64,000 nucleotides of DNA from a bacterium BMS3Abin11. Lineage in GTDB: Bacteria > Pseudomonadota > Gammaproteobacteria > BMS3Bbin11. The DNA is taken from positions 1-64,000 of the forward strand of contig BDTD01000037.1 in NCBI GenBank assembly GCA_002897635.1, in the 5' to 3' direction. Made by a program: the position numbers and the translations under genes. Below the pieces are notes generated by a model. That model searched no databases. It saw only the letters and a list, made by a program, of their open reading frames with translations, and had not been told where the DNA came from. Of the stretch, positions 8,943 to 17,518 are shown piece by piece; the first letter of the stretch is position 1, and each line of letters begins with the position of its first letter.

Positions 8943-10272
8943 ACCCGTTATTCGTATCCAGCAGTTGAGTAAGGCTTATCGTATCTACAATCGCCCCATA
9001 GATCGTGTGCTGGAATCAATTCTACATCGTTCACGCATACGAAAATCCGGTACTAAGTTTCGCGAAATACAGGCGCTGAATCCGGTAGACCTTGAAATTT
9101 ATCCGGGGGAAACCATCGGTATAATTGGCCAGAATGGTTCAGGTAAATCTACATTACTGCAGATCATTAGTGGTACTCTGTATCCTTCGACCGGCACTGT
9201 CGAAGTCAACGGTAGATTGTCCGCATTACTGGAGTTGGGTGCTGGCTTTAACCCTGATTTCAGTGGCCGGGAAAATGCTTATCTAAACGGTTCAATTATG
9301 GGAATCAGTCGAATAGAAATGGACAACAGATTCGATGATATCCACGAATTCTCCGGTATCGGTGATTTTATCGACCAGCCAGTTAAAACCTACTCCAGCG
9401 GCATGTATGTAAGGTTGGCTTTTGCTGTAGCGATACACATGGACCCGGATATCCTTGTGGTTGATGAAGCGCTGTCTGTCGGTGACGTTCGTTTTCAGAA
9501 TAAATGTTTTCGTAAACTTCGTGAATTAAAATCACAGGGCACCACTACACTTTTCGTCACTCACTCCAGTGACTTGATCGTGCGCCATTGTGATCGCGCA
9601 GTGTTGCTGGAAAAAGGGACTGTGTGCGCAATGGGTGAGCCAGCAGATGTGGTCAACGAATACCTGAATTTGCTGTTCAATAATGAAGAAGGGCAGGTGG
9701 AATCAGTTTCATCAATTGCCAAGCAGCAAAACTATGATGAGAAAGGCCTGATTGTGGACCGTGCTATTGACGGTTGCCGTCTACGACCTTTCTATAATGC
9801 TGCAGAATACCGCTGGGGTGACCAGCGAGGCCAGATTCAGGATTATGTATTATTGATTAATGGCGAGCCAGCTAAAGGGTTGTGCCAAAGTGGTGATCAT
9901 ATCGATCTATTGCTGAGGATTGTATTTAAAGAGGATGTGTTCAATCCTATCCTGGGGCTTACTCTAAAGACTTCCGACGGCATAGCCGTTTATGGCGCGA
10001 ACACAAGGGACAGGAAAATCGACGTACCCGCAGGCAGAGCAGACAGTGAATTTCTGGTTCGCTATGGTTTTGATATTGGCCTGATCGGCGGTGATTATTT
10101 TATTTCTCTTGGACTGGCAGACGATGATGAGCAGAAAGACAATCTGGCTGTGGATCGGCGTTATGACCTGATTCATATTCATGTAAAGGCAGAGCATAGT
10201 GATTTTGGGATAAGTGCATTGAACATGGACATTTCGATTGATGCCGACGATGTCGCCGAGGAAACGACATGA
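8932..10272 (+). CDS. wzt: O-antigen/polysaccharide ABC exporter, ATPase subunit with C-terminal carbohydrate-binding domain
   Basis: The start is taken at ATG 8932, giving MSSEPVIRIQQLSKAYRIY; a longer TTG-start reading from 8881 only adds wzm sequence. Walker A is GQNGSGKST at about residues 67-75, the signature YSSGMYVRLAFA follows, and Walker B is DILVVDEAL. The polysaccharide-exporter ATPase class is shown by LLELGAGFNPDFSGREN. Residues from about 250 to the end form an extra domain (DYVLLINGE to HSDFGISAL) like the Wzt C-terminal domain that recognises the non-reducing end of its own polymer. The stop overlaps the next gene's start. Confidence 0.9.
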   Translation: MSSEPVIRIQQLSKAYRIYNRPIDRVLESILHRSRIRKSGTKFREIQALNPVDLEIYPGETIGIIGQNGSGKSTLLQIISGTLYPSTGTVEVNGRLSALLELGAGFNPDFSGRENAYLNGSIMGISRIEMDNRFDDIHEFSGIGDFIDQPVKTYSSGMYVRLAFAVAIHMDPDILVVDEALSVGDVRFQNKCFRKLRELKSQGTTTLFVTHSSDLIVRHCDRAVLLEKGTVCAMGEPADVVNEYLNLLFNNEEGQVESVSSIAKQQNYDEKGLIVDRAIDGCRLRPFYNAAEYRWGDQRGQIQDYVLLINGEPAKGLCQSGDHIDLLLRIVFKEDVFNPILGLTLKTSDGIAVYGANTRDRKIDVPAGRADSEFLVRYGFDIGLIGGDYFISLGLADDDEQKDNLAVDRRYDLIHIHVKAEHSDFGISALNMDISIDADDVAEETT

Positions 10273-12644
10273 CAGTTGAAGAGCAAACAATGTCACTCGT
10301 TTTACATCAGCAGGATGATACTGAGCAGTCAGTTGCCATCTACCCGCTGGTTGAGCGACAACGTCTCCACTTTAACAGCATTTCAGCAGATCAGACAGCA
10401 CTGACTTTATCAATAAGGCGATCTTCAGGTGTCTGGCGTGATGGCTTTATTCATCTTTATAGGATTGTCCTGAAAAAGCATAATGGTGAAACAGATGAGG
10501 TTCTACTTCACTATGATGAACCAGATGAAATCCTCCAGGCCTGTCAATTCAATGACCTACGATATCGTCATTCGGCGCTGGGTGAAGTGTTTGTTGTAAC
10601 TGGGCCAAATCCATCGCTGCAGATATCGCTTGCTGAAACGAAGTTGGCTTCGCGAAATACCGACCAGACTCTAGAACTCTGCATAGAGATGTCTGCCCCT
10701 TATTCCCTCGATTATGCGATTGCGCAGGATGGTTTTATCCAGCAGGAGAATGGTTACATCAGTCGTATACGTGAGCTGGAATCTGAGCTGCAGGCACATA
10801 AACAATACAGGCTTGAAATTGAAGATATAAAGCGATCCAAGGCCTGGCGAATGATAGAGGGTGGACGTGAGCTGATCTATAATCGTCTGCTTGGCCGGCT
10901 GCCTTCATTGCGTAAAAGAGCGCTTATTGTCACTCGACCGGGAGACAGTGCTACAGCTGTTGCAAACAAAGTGGGTGATGGAAGTTGCTATACATATACC
11001 TTCGTAGAAGCAGATAGTGATCGGGTAAAAACAGAGATATTAAAACTTGAAAAAAAACCACTGATCAGTCTGGTGATGCCAGTCTTCAATATTGATCCAG
11101 GTTGGCTGCAGGCTGCGATTAAGAGTGTGGAGAGCCAGTTCTATGAAAACTGGGAACTTTGTATTGTTGACGATGCTTCCAGCTCTGAAGAGACCATTAA
11201 TTATCTCAAAACGATTCGACACCCACGCATTAGAATCCGCTATCTGGATAATAACCGAAATATCTCGGGCGCAACCAATGAAGCGATACGGTTTGCCAAA
11301 GGTGAATATCTGGCCTTCATGGATAATGATGATGAACTAACACCAGATGCGGTATTTGAAATGGTTAGAGCAATTAATGAATTTGATGCTGACCTGATCT
11401 ATTCCGATGAAGATTTTATTAGTCTTGACGGCAACTATTGTGACCCACACTTCAAGCCGGATTATTCTCCGGATCTGCTGTTGTCACATAACTATATTAC
11501 ACATTTTGTGGTGGTCAAAAAGCAACTGGCCGAGGATGTGGGCCTATTGGACAGCCACTATGACGGTGCGCAGGATCATGAGTTTTTATTGCGCGTAACG
11601 GAGAAGGCTCTGCGGATACATCATGTACAAAAAGTTTTATATCACTGGCGTAGAAGTGAAAGTTCGACCAGTTTTAGTCCAGATGCCAAGCCGGGTGCTC
11701 TAATCAGTGCTCGTATGGCACTGCAGTCTACACTGGAAAGGCGAAAGATAGATGCGGATGTTGTAGATGAAAAAGCGCCCTTCTATTTTCGTGTTAAACG
11801 GCGTATAAAAGGTACTCCACTGGTAAGTATCGTCATTCCCTTTCGTGATAAGCCCGATCTGCTCGACACCTGCATTAACTCCATACTCGACCATTCGACC
11901 TGGGAAAATTATGAGATTGTAGCGGTATCCAATAACAGCCGCTCCAGCGAAACCTTTGGCCTGATTCATCAACTGGAAGAGAAGTCACCGCACTTTCATT
12001 GTGTGGAATTTAACGAGGAGTTTAATTTTTCCCGTGTAGTCAATTATGGTGTTAGTCAGTCTAAAGGCGAGTATCTGATTATCCTGAATAATGATATAGA
12101 GATAATTAGCTGGGACTGGATAGAAGCGATGTTGGAGCAGGCGCAACGCGAAGAAGTTGGCGCCGTGGGTGCAAAACTCCTCTATCCTGATAACACTATT
12201 CAGCATGCAGGAATAATTATCGGTCTTGGTGGCTATGCAGGACATTCTCACAAACTCACTCGAGCCAACAGACCGGGCTATTTTAATTTACTACAGTCTA
12301 TTCATAATGTCTCAGCTGTGACAGGTGCCTGCATGATGATTTCACGCAGCAAGTTCGATGCCATCAATGGTTTCGATGAAGAAAATTTCAAGATCGCCTA
12401 CAACGATGTGGATTTCTGTCTGCGTTTAAGAGAACAGGGCCTGCTGAATGTGTTCACACCTTATGCCGAGCTGTATCACCATGAGTCAATATCTAGAGGA
12501 TATGAGGATAGCGATGAAAAGCAGCAGCGCTTCAGCGGTGAAAAGAAGCGTCTAAGGGAAAGGCATGCCAGCATATTCAAAGAGGGAGATCCCTACTACA
12601 ACCCGAATCTGACCCATGACCGTGAGGACTACAGCATCCGTTAA
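10269..12644 (+). CDS. Two-domain family 2 glycosyltransferase
   Basis: A 791-residue protein. The first ~260 residues have no recognised domain, but a charged helical stretch (RIRELESELQAHKQYRLEIE) sits near 165-185. GT2 domain one begins near residue 260 with LISLVMPVFN and carries MDNDDELTPD. GT2 domain two begins near residue 517 with PLVSIVIPFRDKPD and carries ILNNDIEI and YNDVDFCLRLREQG. Such tandem GT2 proteins often add two different sugars or linkages to a growing O-chain. The ATG overlaps the wzt stop (ATGA), so it belongs to the export operon. Sugar specificity cannot be told. Confidence 0.85.
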   Translation: MTVEEQTMSLVLHQQDDTEQSVAIYPLVERQRLHFNSISADQTALTLSIRRSSGVWRDGFIHLYRIVLKKHNGETDEVLLHYDEPDEILQACQFNDLRYRHSALGEVFVVTGPNPSLQISLAETKLASRNTDQTLELCIEMSAPYSLDYAIAQDGFIQQENGYISRIRELESELQAHKQYRLEIEDIKRSKAWRMIEGGRELIYNRLLGRLPSLRKRALIVTRPGDSATAVANKVGDGSCYTYTFVEADSDRVKTEILKLEKKPLISLVMPVFNIDPGWLQAAIKSVESQFYENWELCIVDDASSSEETINYLKTIRHPRIRIRYLDNNRNISGATNEAIRFAKGEYLAFMDNDDELTPDAVFEMVRAINEFDADLIYSDEDFISLDGNYCDPHFKPDYSPDLLLSHNYITHFVVVKKQLAEDVGLLDSHYDGAQDHEFLLRVTEKALRIHHVQKVLYHWRRSESSTSFSPDAKPGALISARMALQSTLERRKIDADVVDEKAPFYFRVKRRIKGTPLVSIVIPFRDKPDLLDTCINSILDHSTWENYEIVAVSNNSRSSETFGLIHQLEEKSPHFHCVEFNEEFNFSRVVNYGVSQSKGEYLIILNNDIEIISWDWIEAMLEQAQREEVGAVGAKLLYPDNTIQHAGIIIGLGGYAGHSHKLTRANRPGYFNLLQSIHNVSAVTGACMMISRSKFDAINGFDEENFKIAYNDVDFCLRLREQGLLNVFTPYAELYHHESISRGYEDSDEKQQRFSGEKKRLRERHASIFKEGDPYYNPNLTHDREDYSIR

Positions 12645-12664
12645 GCGGATGTGAAGGATCTCCT

Positions 12665-14101
12665 GTGAGTATGCTGCCCCAGACATTGCCAGACAAAATT
12701 TGGCCGGGTCGTGGTACGGCCTGTCTGGTTAGTGGCTACGCACCCAACGACAGTGTGCTTCAGGATATCAGTGTTCAGGCAGACGGACTATTATCATCAT
12801 CAACCCTGCTGCAGTTGGCGACAACACAGATTGATGAATGCTGTACTAAAACCAGCCCACGAAGTTGTCTGTTGTCAGGTTTTACAACACTGGTCAGGTT
12901 TCCGCCAGTCGAACAGACAAAAGTGTTTACTGCTGAACTCCGTGCCGAGTTCAAGGCAAACAAGTATGAAACAATTGACCGCAGTACAATTGAGCTAATA
13001 CAGGAAAATCCTGTCAGCAAGGCCAGGATATCGGGGTGTAAAGTTGTTATTTGCATGGCTTGCTGGGAACCTGATGAAGAGCATTTAAAACGTCAGATAG
13101 AATCCATCAAGGCACAGACACTGAGGTCCTGGCATTGTATTATCAACGATGATGCTTCCTCTGATGATACCTGGCGGCGCTATCAGGAAATCATTGACGA
13201 TGATTCGCGTTTCAGCCTGTTCAGAAATGAAAGTAATCTCGGTTTTTACAGAAATTTTGAAGTCGCATTATCGAGAGTGCCAGAAGATACCGATTACGTC
13301 GCCCTGGCCGATCAAGATGATGACTGGTATCCAGAAAAGTTGGCCACCAGTGTCGCGGCATTTGATGAGGACACGACGCTTGTTTATTGTGATATGCGTA
13401 TCGTCAATGAAGAAGGCGGGATGATTTCGGAGACTTACTGGAGCGGCAGGAAGAATAATTTCCAGGATGTAGATGTGTTGTTTCTGGCTAATACAGTGAC
13501 CGGTGCGGCATCGGTTTTCCGGCGCGATTTGCTGGTCGACATCCTGCCATTTCCACAAGCAGTGGGACAGGTATTTCATGATCACTGGATAGCCTGCGTT
13601 GCCCGTTGCCGCGGTAAACTTGGCTATGTGGATCAGGCCTTATATGATTATTATCAATACGGAAATAGCGTTATTGGCCGCTGTGATTTTCAAGCCAGAG
13701 GTGTGGGGGAGAGAGTAATAGATATTGTTGCGAATGCGAAATATCTCGGCAAGGCAGGTAAGTTTAAGTCATGGTTATTGCACAAACGGGTCACGGCATT
13801 AAATATTTTTCACTATGAATATCTGCGCCTGTATCTGTTTGCTGAAATATTAAAAATGCGTCTACCGGATATGCAGAAGGATGCAGAACATCATCTGCGA
13901 ATGTTTTCAGCGGGCTGGTCGGCTATCTTTCATCTATTACTGGTTCATCTGCGCATTATCTTCAGAAAAGAGACGACGGATGATGCCGAGATGAGACTGG
14001 CGGTTGCCATCTTTATGTTTAAATTAGATCGTATTTATGGCCGTTTGTTTGCCGGAAGAATAGTAAAAAGACATTGTCGATCACTGGGCAGATCGAATTA
14101 A
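12665..14101 (+). CDS. Family 2 glycosyltransferase
   Basis: GTG start at 12665 with AAGGA just upstream. The catalytic domain starts near residue 120 (KVVICMACWEPDEEHLKRQI) and has the donor/metal motif DYVALADQDDDWYPEKL, typical of the capsule and rhamnan GT2 group. The first ~115 residues match nothing I recognise. The last ~100 residues contain hydrophobic patches that may lie on the membrane. It sits 20 bp after the two-domain transferase and is probably co-transcribed. Confidence 0.82.
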   Translation: MSMLPQTLPDKIWPGRGTACLVSGYAPNDSVLQDISVQADGLLSSSTLLQLATTQIDECCTKTSPRSCLLSGFTTLVRFPPVEQTKVFTAELRAEFKANKYETIDRSTIELIQENPVSKARISGCKVVICMACWEPDEEHLKRQIESIKAQTLRSWHCIINDDASSDDTWRRYQEIIDDDSRFSLFRNESNLGFYRNFEVALSRVPEDTDYVALADQDDDWYPEKLATSVAAFDEDTTLVYCDMRIVNEEGGMISETYWSGRKNNFQDVDVLFLANTVTGAASVFRRDLLVDILPFPQAVGQVFHDHWIACVARCRGKLGYVDQALYDYYQYGNSVIGRCDFQARGVGERVIDIVANAKYLGKAGKFKSWLLHKRVTALNIFHYEYLRLYLFAEILKMRLPDMQKDAEHHLRMFSAGWSAIFHLLLVHLRIIFRKETTDDAEMRLAVAIFMFKLDRIYGRLFAGRIVKRHCRSLGRSN

Positions 14102-14138
14102 TCAGTGGTTTTTCTAAAATAGTACACAGGATATTATT

Positions 14139-15455
14139 TTGTCAAAAATGTTAACCAGTTTTCTGGCCTTCGGCGCACGTAAAGGTTTTTTGCGTCCGGT
14201 ACTTAACTACGGCCGCAAGATCATTGAAGAGTATTACATCAATGAGGCTATCCACCGGGTGGTGGCAGAGAAGATTGCAGCACTGAATCTACGCATTAGC
14301 GATTCCGAACCACAGCGATTCAACCTATTCATTCCTGAAATTGATTTTGGCAGCTTCTTCGGTGGTTATATCGCCAAGTTTAATTTTGCCCGCAAGCTGG
14401 TTGAGAACGGCAACAGGGTTCGTATTATCACGGTGGATCGTTGTTATACGAAGCGTGAAGACTGGCCTGCTGTGGTACAGAAATATCAGGGTATAGAAGA
14501 TATTTTTGACAAAATTGAAGTGGCCACGGTCTTCGGCAGGCAACAACAACTGTCTTTTCACCCGGACGATGTACTGATGGCAACAACGTGGTGGACTGCC
14601 CATATTGTGAACCAGTGCCTGCCGCAGTTTAACAACAGGAAATTTCTGTATTTCATCCAGGAATATGAAGCCTTCACTTTTCCTATGGGCAGTTACTATG
14701 CATTGGCCCATGAGTCGTATTCTTTTCCCCATGTTGCGCTGTTTTCCTCACCGACCTTGAGGGACTATTTTCAGGCCCAGTCGTATGGAATTTTTGCATC
14801 CGAGAATCAGGAGGATCCAGAGAGTAAGGGGCTTCCCTTCGAAAATGCGATACTTAGCTTTGATCGAAACCTGAACGAGGACAGAAAGAAAAGCCGTAAA
14901 CTGCTGTTTTATGCGCGCCCTGACGGACATGCTGCACGAAATATGTTCGAAATTGGTTTTATTGCGCTTGAGACGGCAATAAGAAACAGTGCATTTCCGG
15001 ATGACTGGGAGTTTTTTGGTATCGGTGCCAGTCATAATGATATGCAACTGCCGGATGGGCGGCTTCTGAAAATGATCGGCAAACTTGGCCTAAAAGAATA
15101 CCGTGAAAGGCTGCCTGATTTTGACCTTGGGCTGGCGTTGATGTATACCCCTCATCCCAGTTTATTACCGATAGAAATGGCTGCTGCAGGGCAGGTAGTA
15201 GTAACCAATACCTGTATGAACAAGACGGTAGCGGAACTGGAAAATATTTCCAGCAATTTCTGTGTTGCAGAACCAACAGTTCCTGCTATTGCAGCTGCGC
15301 TGGAGCAGGCTGTGAATCGTGTCGATGATTTAGCTGCCAGAGAATCCGGTGCACAGGTGAACTGGTCGCAGGACTGGGATCAGACGTTTTCTCCTGATCT
15401 GTTAAATCAGGTTCAACAGTGGTTTCCTGTTATAAAACTGGGTAAATCACAATAA
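14139..15455 (+). CDS. WsaF-like glycosyltransferase (possible rhamnosyltransferase)
   Basis: The frame opens with TTG at 14139 after an ACAGGA site; an ATG at 14148 is the alternative. The 438 residues resemble the WsaF group of GT-B enzymes. FNLFIPEIDFGSFFGGYIAK lies in the N-terminal domain, DVLMATTWWTAHIVNQ and FLYFIQEYEAFTFPMGSYYA in the middle, and the nucleotide-sugar half has KLLFYARPDGHAARNMFEIG and LALMYTPHPSLLPIEMAAAG. WsaF itself is a dTDP-rhamnose-dependent S-layer glycan enzyme, which fits rfbA/rfbB in the same cluster. Substrate assignment is inference. Confidence 0.82.
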   Translation: MSKMLTSFLAFGARKGFLRPVLNYGRKIIEEYYINEAIHRVVAEKIAALNLRISDSEPQRFNLFIPEIDFGSFFGGYIAKFNFARKLVENGNRVRIITVDRCYTKREDWPAVVQKYQGIEDIFDKIEVATVFGRQQQLSFHPDDVLMATTWWTAHIVNQCLPQFNNRKFLYFIQEYEAFTFPMGSYYALAHESYSFPHVALFSSPTLRDYFQAQSYGIFASENQEDPESKGLPFENAILSFDRNLNEDRKKSRKLLFYARPDGHAARNMFEIGFIALETAIRNSAFPDDWEFFGIGASHNDMQLPDGRLLKMIGKLGLKEYRERLPDFDLGLALMYTPHPSLLPIEMAAAGQVVVTNTCMNKTVAELENISSNFCVAEPTVPAIAAALEQAVNRVDDLAARESGAQVNWSQDWDQTFSPDLLNQVQQWFPVIKLGKSQ

Positions 15456-15565
15456 CAGGCTCAACAGCAATACTCCTGGCCTGTTTGGTGGTGATATCAG
15501 CCCATCGGATGTAAAATAATGCCCTATCTAACTCATAATCCATAATCCAGGCGCAGGAGTCGCTC

Positions 15566-16504
15566 TTGAAAATTTCTATCATACTGCCCGTCTTCAATGA
15601 AGAGGGAAATCTCGACGATATGAATGCTGAGATTATGGCTGTCGTTGAGAATATGGATGTAGATTATGAAATTATCTATATCGATGACGGCAGTACGGAT
15701 CGAAGCTTTGAGATTCTCAGTTCGCTGCGGAAGAAAAATCAGAATATCAAGGTAATTGTGTTTCGACGAAATTTTGGCCAGACGGCATGTCTGGCGGCAG
15801 GTTTTGACCAGTCCTCTGGAGATGTCATCATCACCATGGATTCCGATCGTCAGAATGATCCCAATGATATTCCGATGCTGCTGGACAAAATTAATGAAGG
15901 CTATGATCTGGTCAGTGGCTGGCGTTTTGACCGGCAGGATGCCTGGCTGTCACGAAAACTACCTTCAAAACTGGCAAATAGTCTGATCTCAAAAATTACC
16001 GGCGTTAAACTGCATGATTACGGCTGTAGCTTGAAGGCATTTCGTAAAGAAGTAGTGGAAAATATCAGACTATACGGAGAGATGCACCGGTTCATTCCTG
16101 CCATAGCCAGCTGGATGGGCGTGCGTATTGCCGAAGTAAAAGTTAATCATCGTGCACGGGTTGCTGGCACAAGCAAATATGGCATATCTCGAACTTTCCG
16201 CGTGATCCTTGATCTGGTAACGGTGAAATTTCTGCTTCAGTATTCAGCCAGACCGCTACATTTTTTTGGTGGTATTGGTTTGGTAAGTGGCATAACAGGA
16301 TTTCTGATTGCATTTGTTATGCTTATCCAGAAGTTCTTTTTTGGTGTTGCACTTGGCGACAGGCCGCTATTGCTACTCGCTGTCCTGCTTATGTTTATTG
16401 GTATACAGTTTGTTACCTTTGGTTTACTCGGAGAGCTGATGACCAGGACATATCATGAAGCACAAAACAAGCCGGTCTATGTGATACGGCAACTATTAAT
16501 TTAA
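15566..16504 (+). CDS. DPM1/GtrB-like family 2 glycosyltransferase with membrane segments
   Basis: TTG start at 15566 after CAGGAG. Residues 1-220 are a GT2 domain (ISIILPVFNEEGN, YIDDGSTDRS, ITMDSDRQNDP). The C-terminal ~90 residues carry two strongly hydrophobic segments. This is the layout of polyprenyl-phosphate glycosyltransferases (DPM1, GtrB, ArnC), which load a sugar onto undecaprenyl phosphate for use at the membrane. A partner flippase or acceptor transferase is not seen beside it. It could instead be a membrane-tethered chain-elongating enzyme. Confidence 0.85.
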   Translation: MKISIILPVFNEEGNLDDMNAEIMAVVENMDVDYEIIYIDDGSTDRSFEILSSLRKKNQNIKVIVFRRNFGQTACLAAGFDQSSGDVIITMDSDRQNDPNDIPMLLDKINEGYDLVSGWRFDRQDAWLSRKLPSKLANSLISKITGVKLHDYGCSLKAFRKEVVENIRLYGEMHRFIPAIASWMGVRIAEVKVNHRARVAGTSKYGISRTFRVILDLVTVKFLLQYSARPLHFFGGIGLVSGITGFLIAFVMLIQKFFFGVALGDRPLLLLAVLLMFIGIQFVTFGLLGELMTRTYHEAQNKPVYVIRQLLI

Positions 16505-16507
16505 CCC

Positions 16508-17503
16508 TTGGTCAAAAAACAGATAAGTCGGATCCCACATACTTCCGTAGGGGTCATTATCGTCAATTACAATGGCGGTGAAAGACTGGAGGCCTGTCTG
16601 AGTGCTCTGAAACAACAGACACGCCGACCGGATCAAATCATACTCGTCGATAATAACAGCAGTGATTTTATTGCAGAGAGTATTCAGAAAAGATTCCCTG
16701 ATGTGGAGATTGTTGAGCTGGAAGAAAATGTCGGTTTTGCAGCGGCCAATAATAAGGCAGTAGATTTGCTTTCATCCGTCGAATGGGTGGTGCTGCTCAA
16801 TCCTGATGCCTATGTAAAACCGGACTGGCTGGAGAAATATTTAGCGGGGGTCAGCGAGCATCCTGAGTGTTCATTCTTTGCCTGTCGCATGCTGTCGATG
16901 GACGGGCAGAGTCTGGATGGTACGGGTGATGTATATCATGTCTCCGGCGCCAGCTGGCGCCGGGATTACGGAAAACCTGCTGATCAGCGAAGACAAAATG
17001 GCGAAATATTCTCACCATCAGGTGCTGCCGCACTCTTTAAACGGGATGTTTACCTTGAAGCGGGTGGTTTAAATGAAGATTTCTTTTGTTATATGGAGGA
17101 TGTAGACCTGGGTTTTAGAATCCAGTTGCTCGGCTACCGCTGTTTCTATATTTCGGATGCCGTTGTGACCCATGAAGGATCAGCTCTGGTTGGCCAGCAC
17201 AGTGATTTTCAGGTGTATTATGGTCATAGAAATCTGGTTTGGGTCTATGTCATGAACATGCCATCACCCTGGATATGGATCTATCTACCGCAGCATCTGT
17301 TGTACAATGTAGCCAGTATTTTACTTTATATTCTTCGTGGCAAGACGGCTGTCATACTGCGTGCAAAATATGATGCAATAAAAGGGCTGGCCAGAGCCTG
17401 GCTACGACGTAAGGAAATTCAGGCAGAGTCCCGGGCTAGTACAAAAGATTTAAGGAAGAAGCTGTCACATAGTTTGCTTACTCCCTATCTGTATCGTGAT
17501 TAA
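16508..17503 (+). CDS. Family 2 glycosyltransferase, rhamnosyltransferase-like
   Basis: TTG start only 3 bp after the previous stop. The GT2 domain occupies about residues 12-240: VGVIIVNYNGGERLEACLSA, LVDNNSSD, LLNPDAYVKPDWL and the acceptor-side FFCYMEDVDLGFRIQLLGY. This is the GT2 subgroup that includes many rhamnosyl- and fucosyl-transferases such as WbbL. A hydrophobic C-terminal stretch near residues 255-285 may anchor it to the membrane. Substrate is not determinable. Confidence 0.85.
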   Translation: MVKKQISRIPHTSVGVIIVNYNGGERLEACLSALKQQTRRPDQIILVDNNSSDFIAESIQKRFPDVEIVELEENVGFAAANNKAVDLLSSVEWVVLLNPDAYVKPDWLEKYLAGVSEHPECSFFACRMLSMDGQSLDGTGDVYHVSGASWRRDYGKPADQRRQNGEIFSPSGAAALFKRDVYLEAGGLNEDFFCYMEDVDLGFRIQLLGYRCFYISDAVVTHEGSALVGQHSDFQVYYGHRNLVWVYVMNMPSPWIWIYLPQHLLYNVASILLYILRGKTAVILRAKYDAIKGLARAWLRRKEIQAESRASTKDLRKKLSHSLLTPYLYRD

Positions 17504-17518
17504 TAATTATTTTTTACA

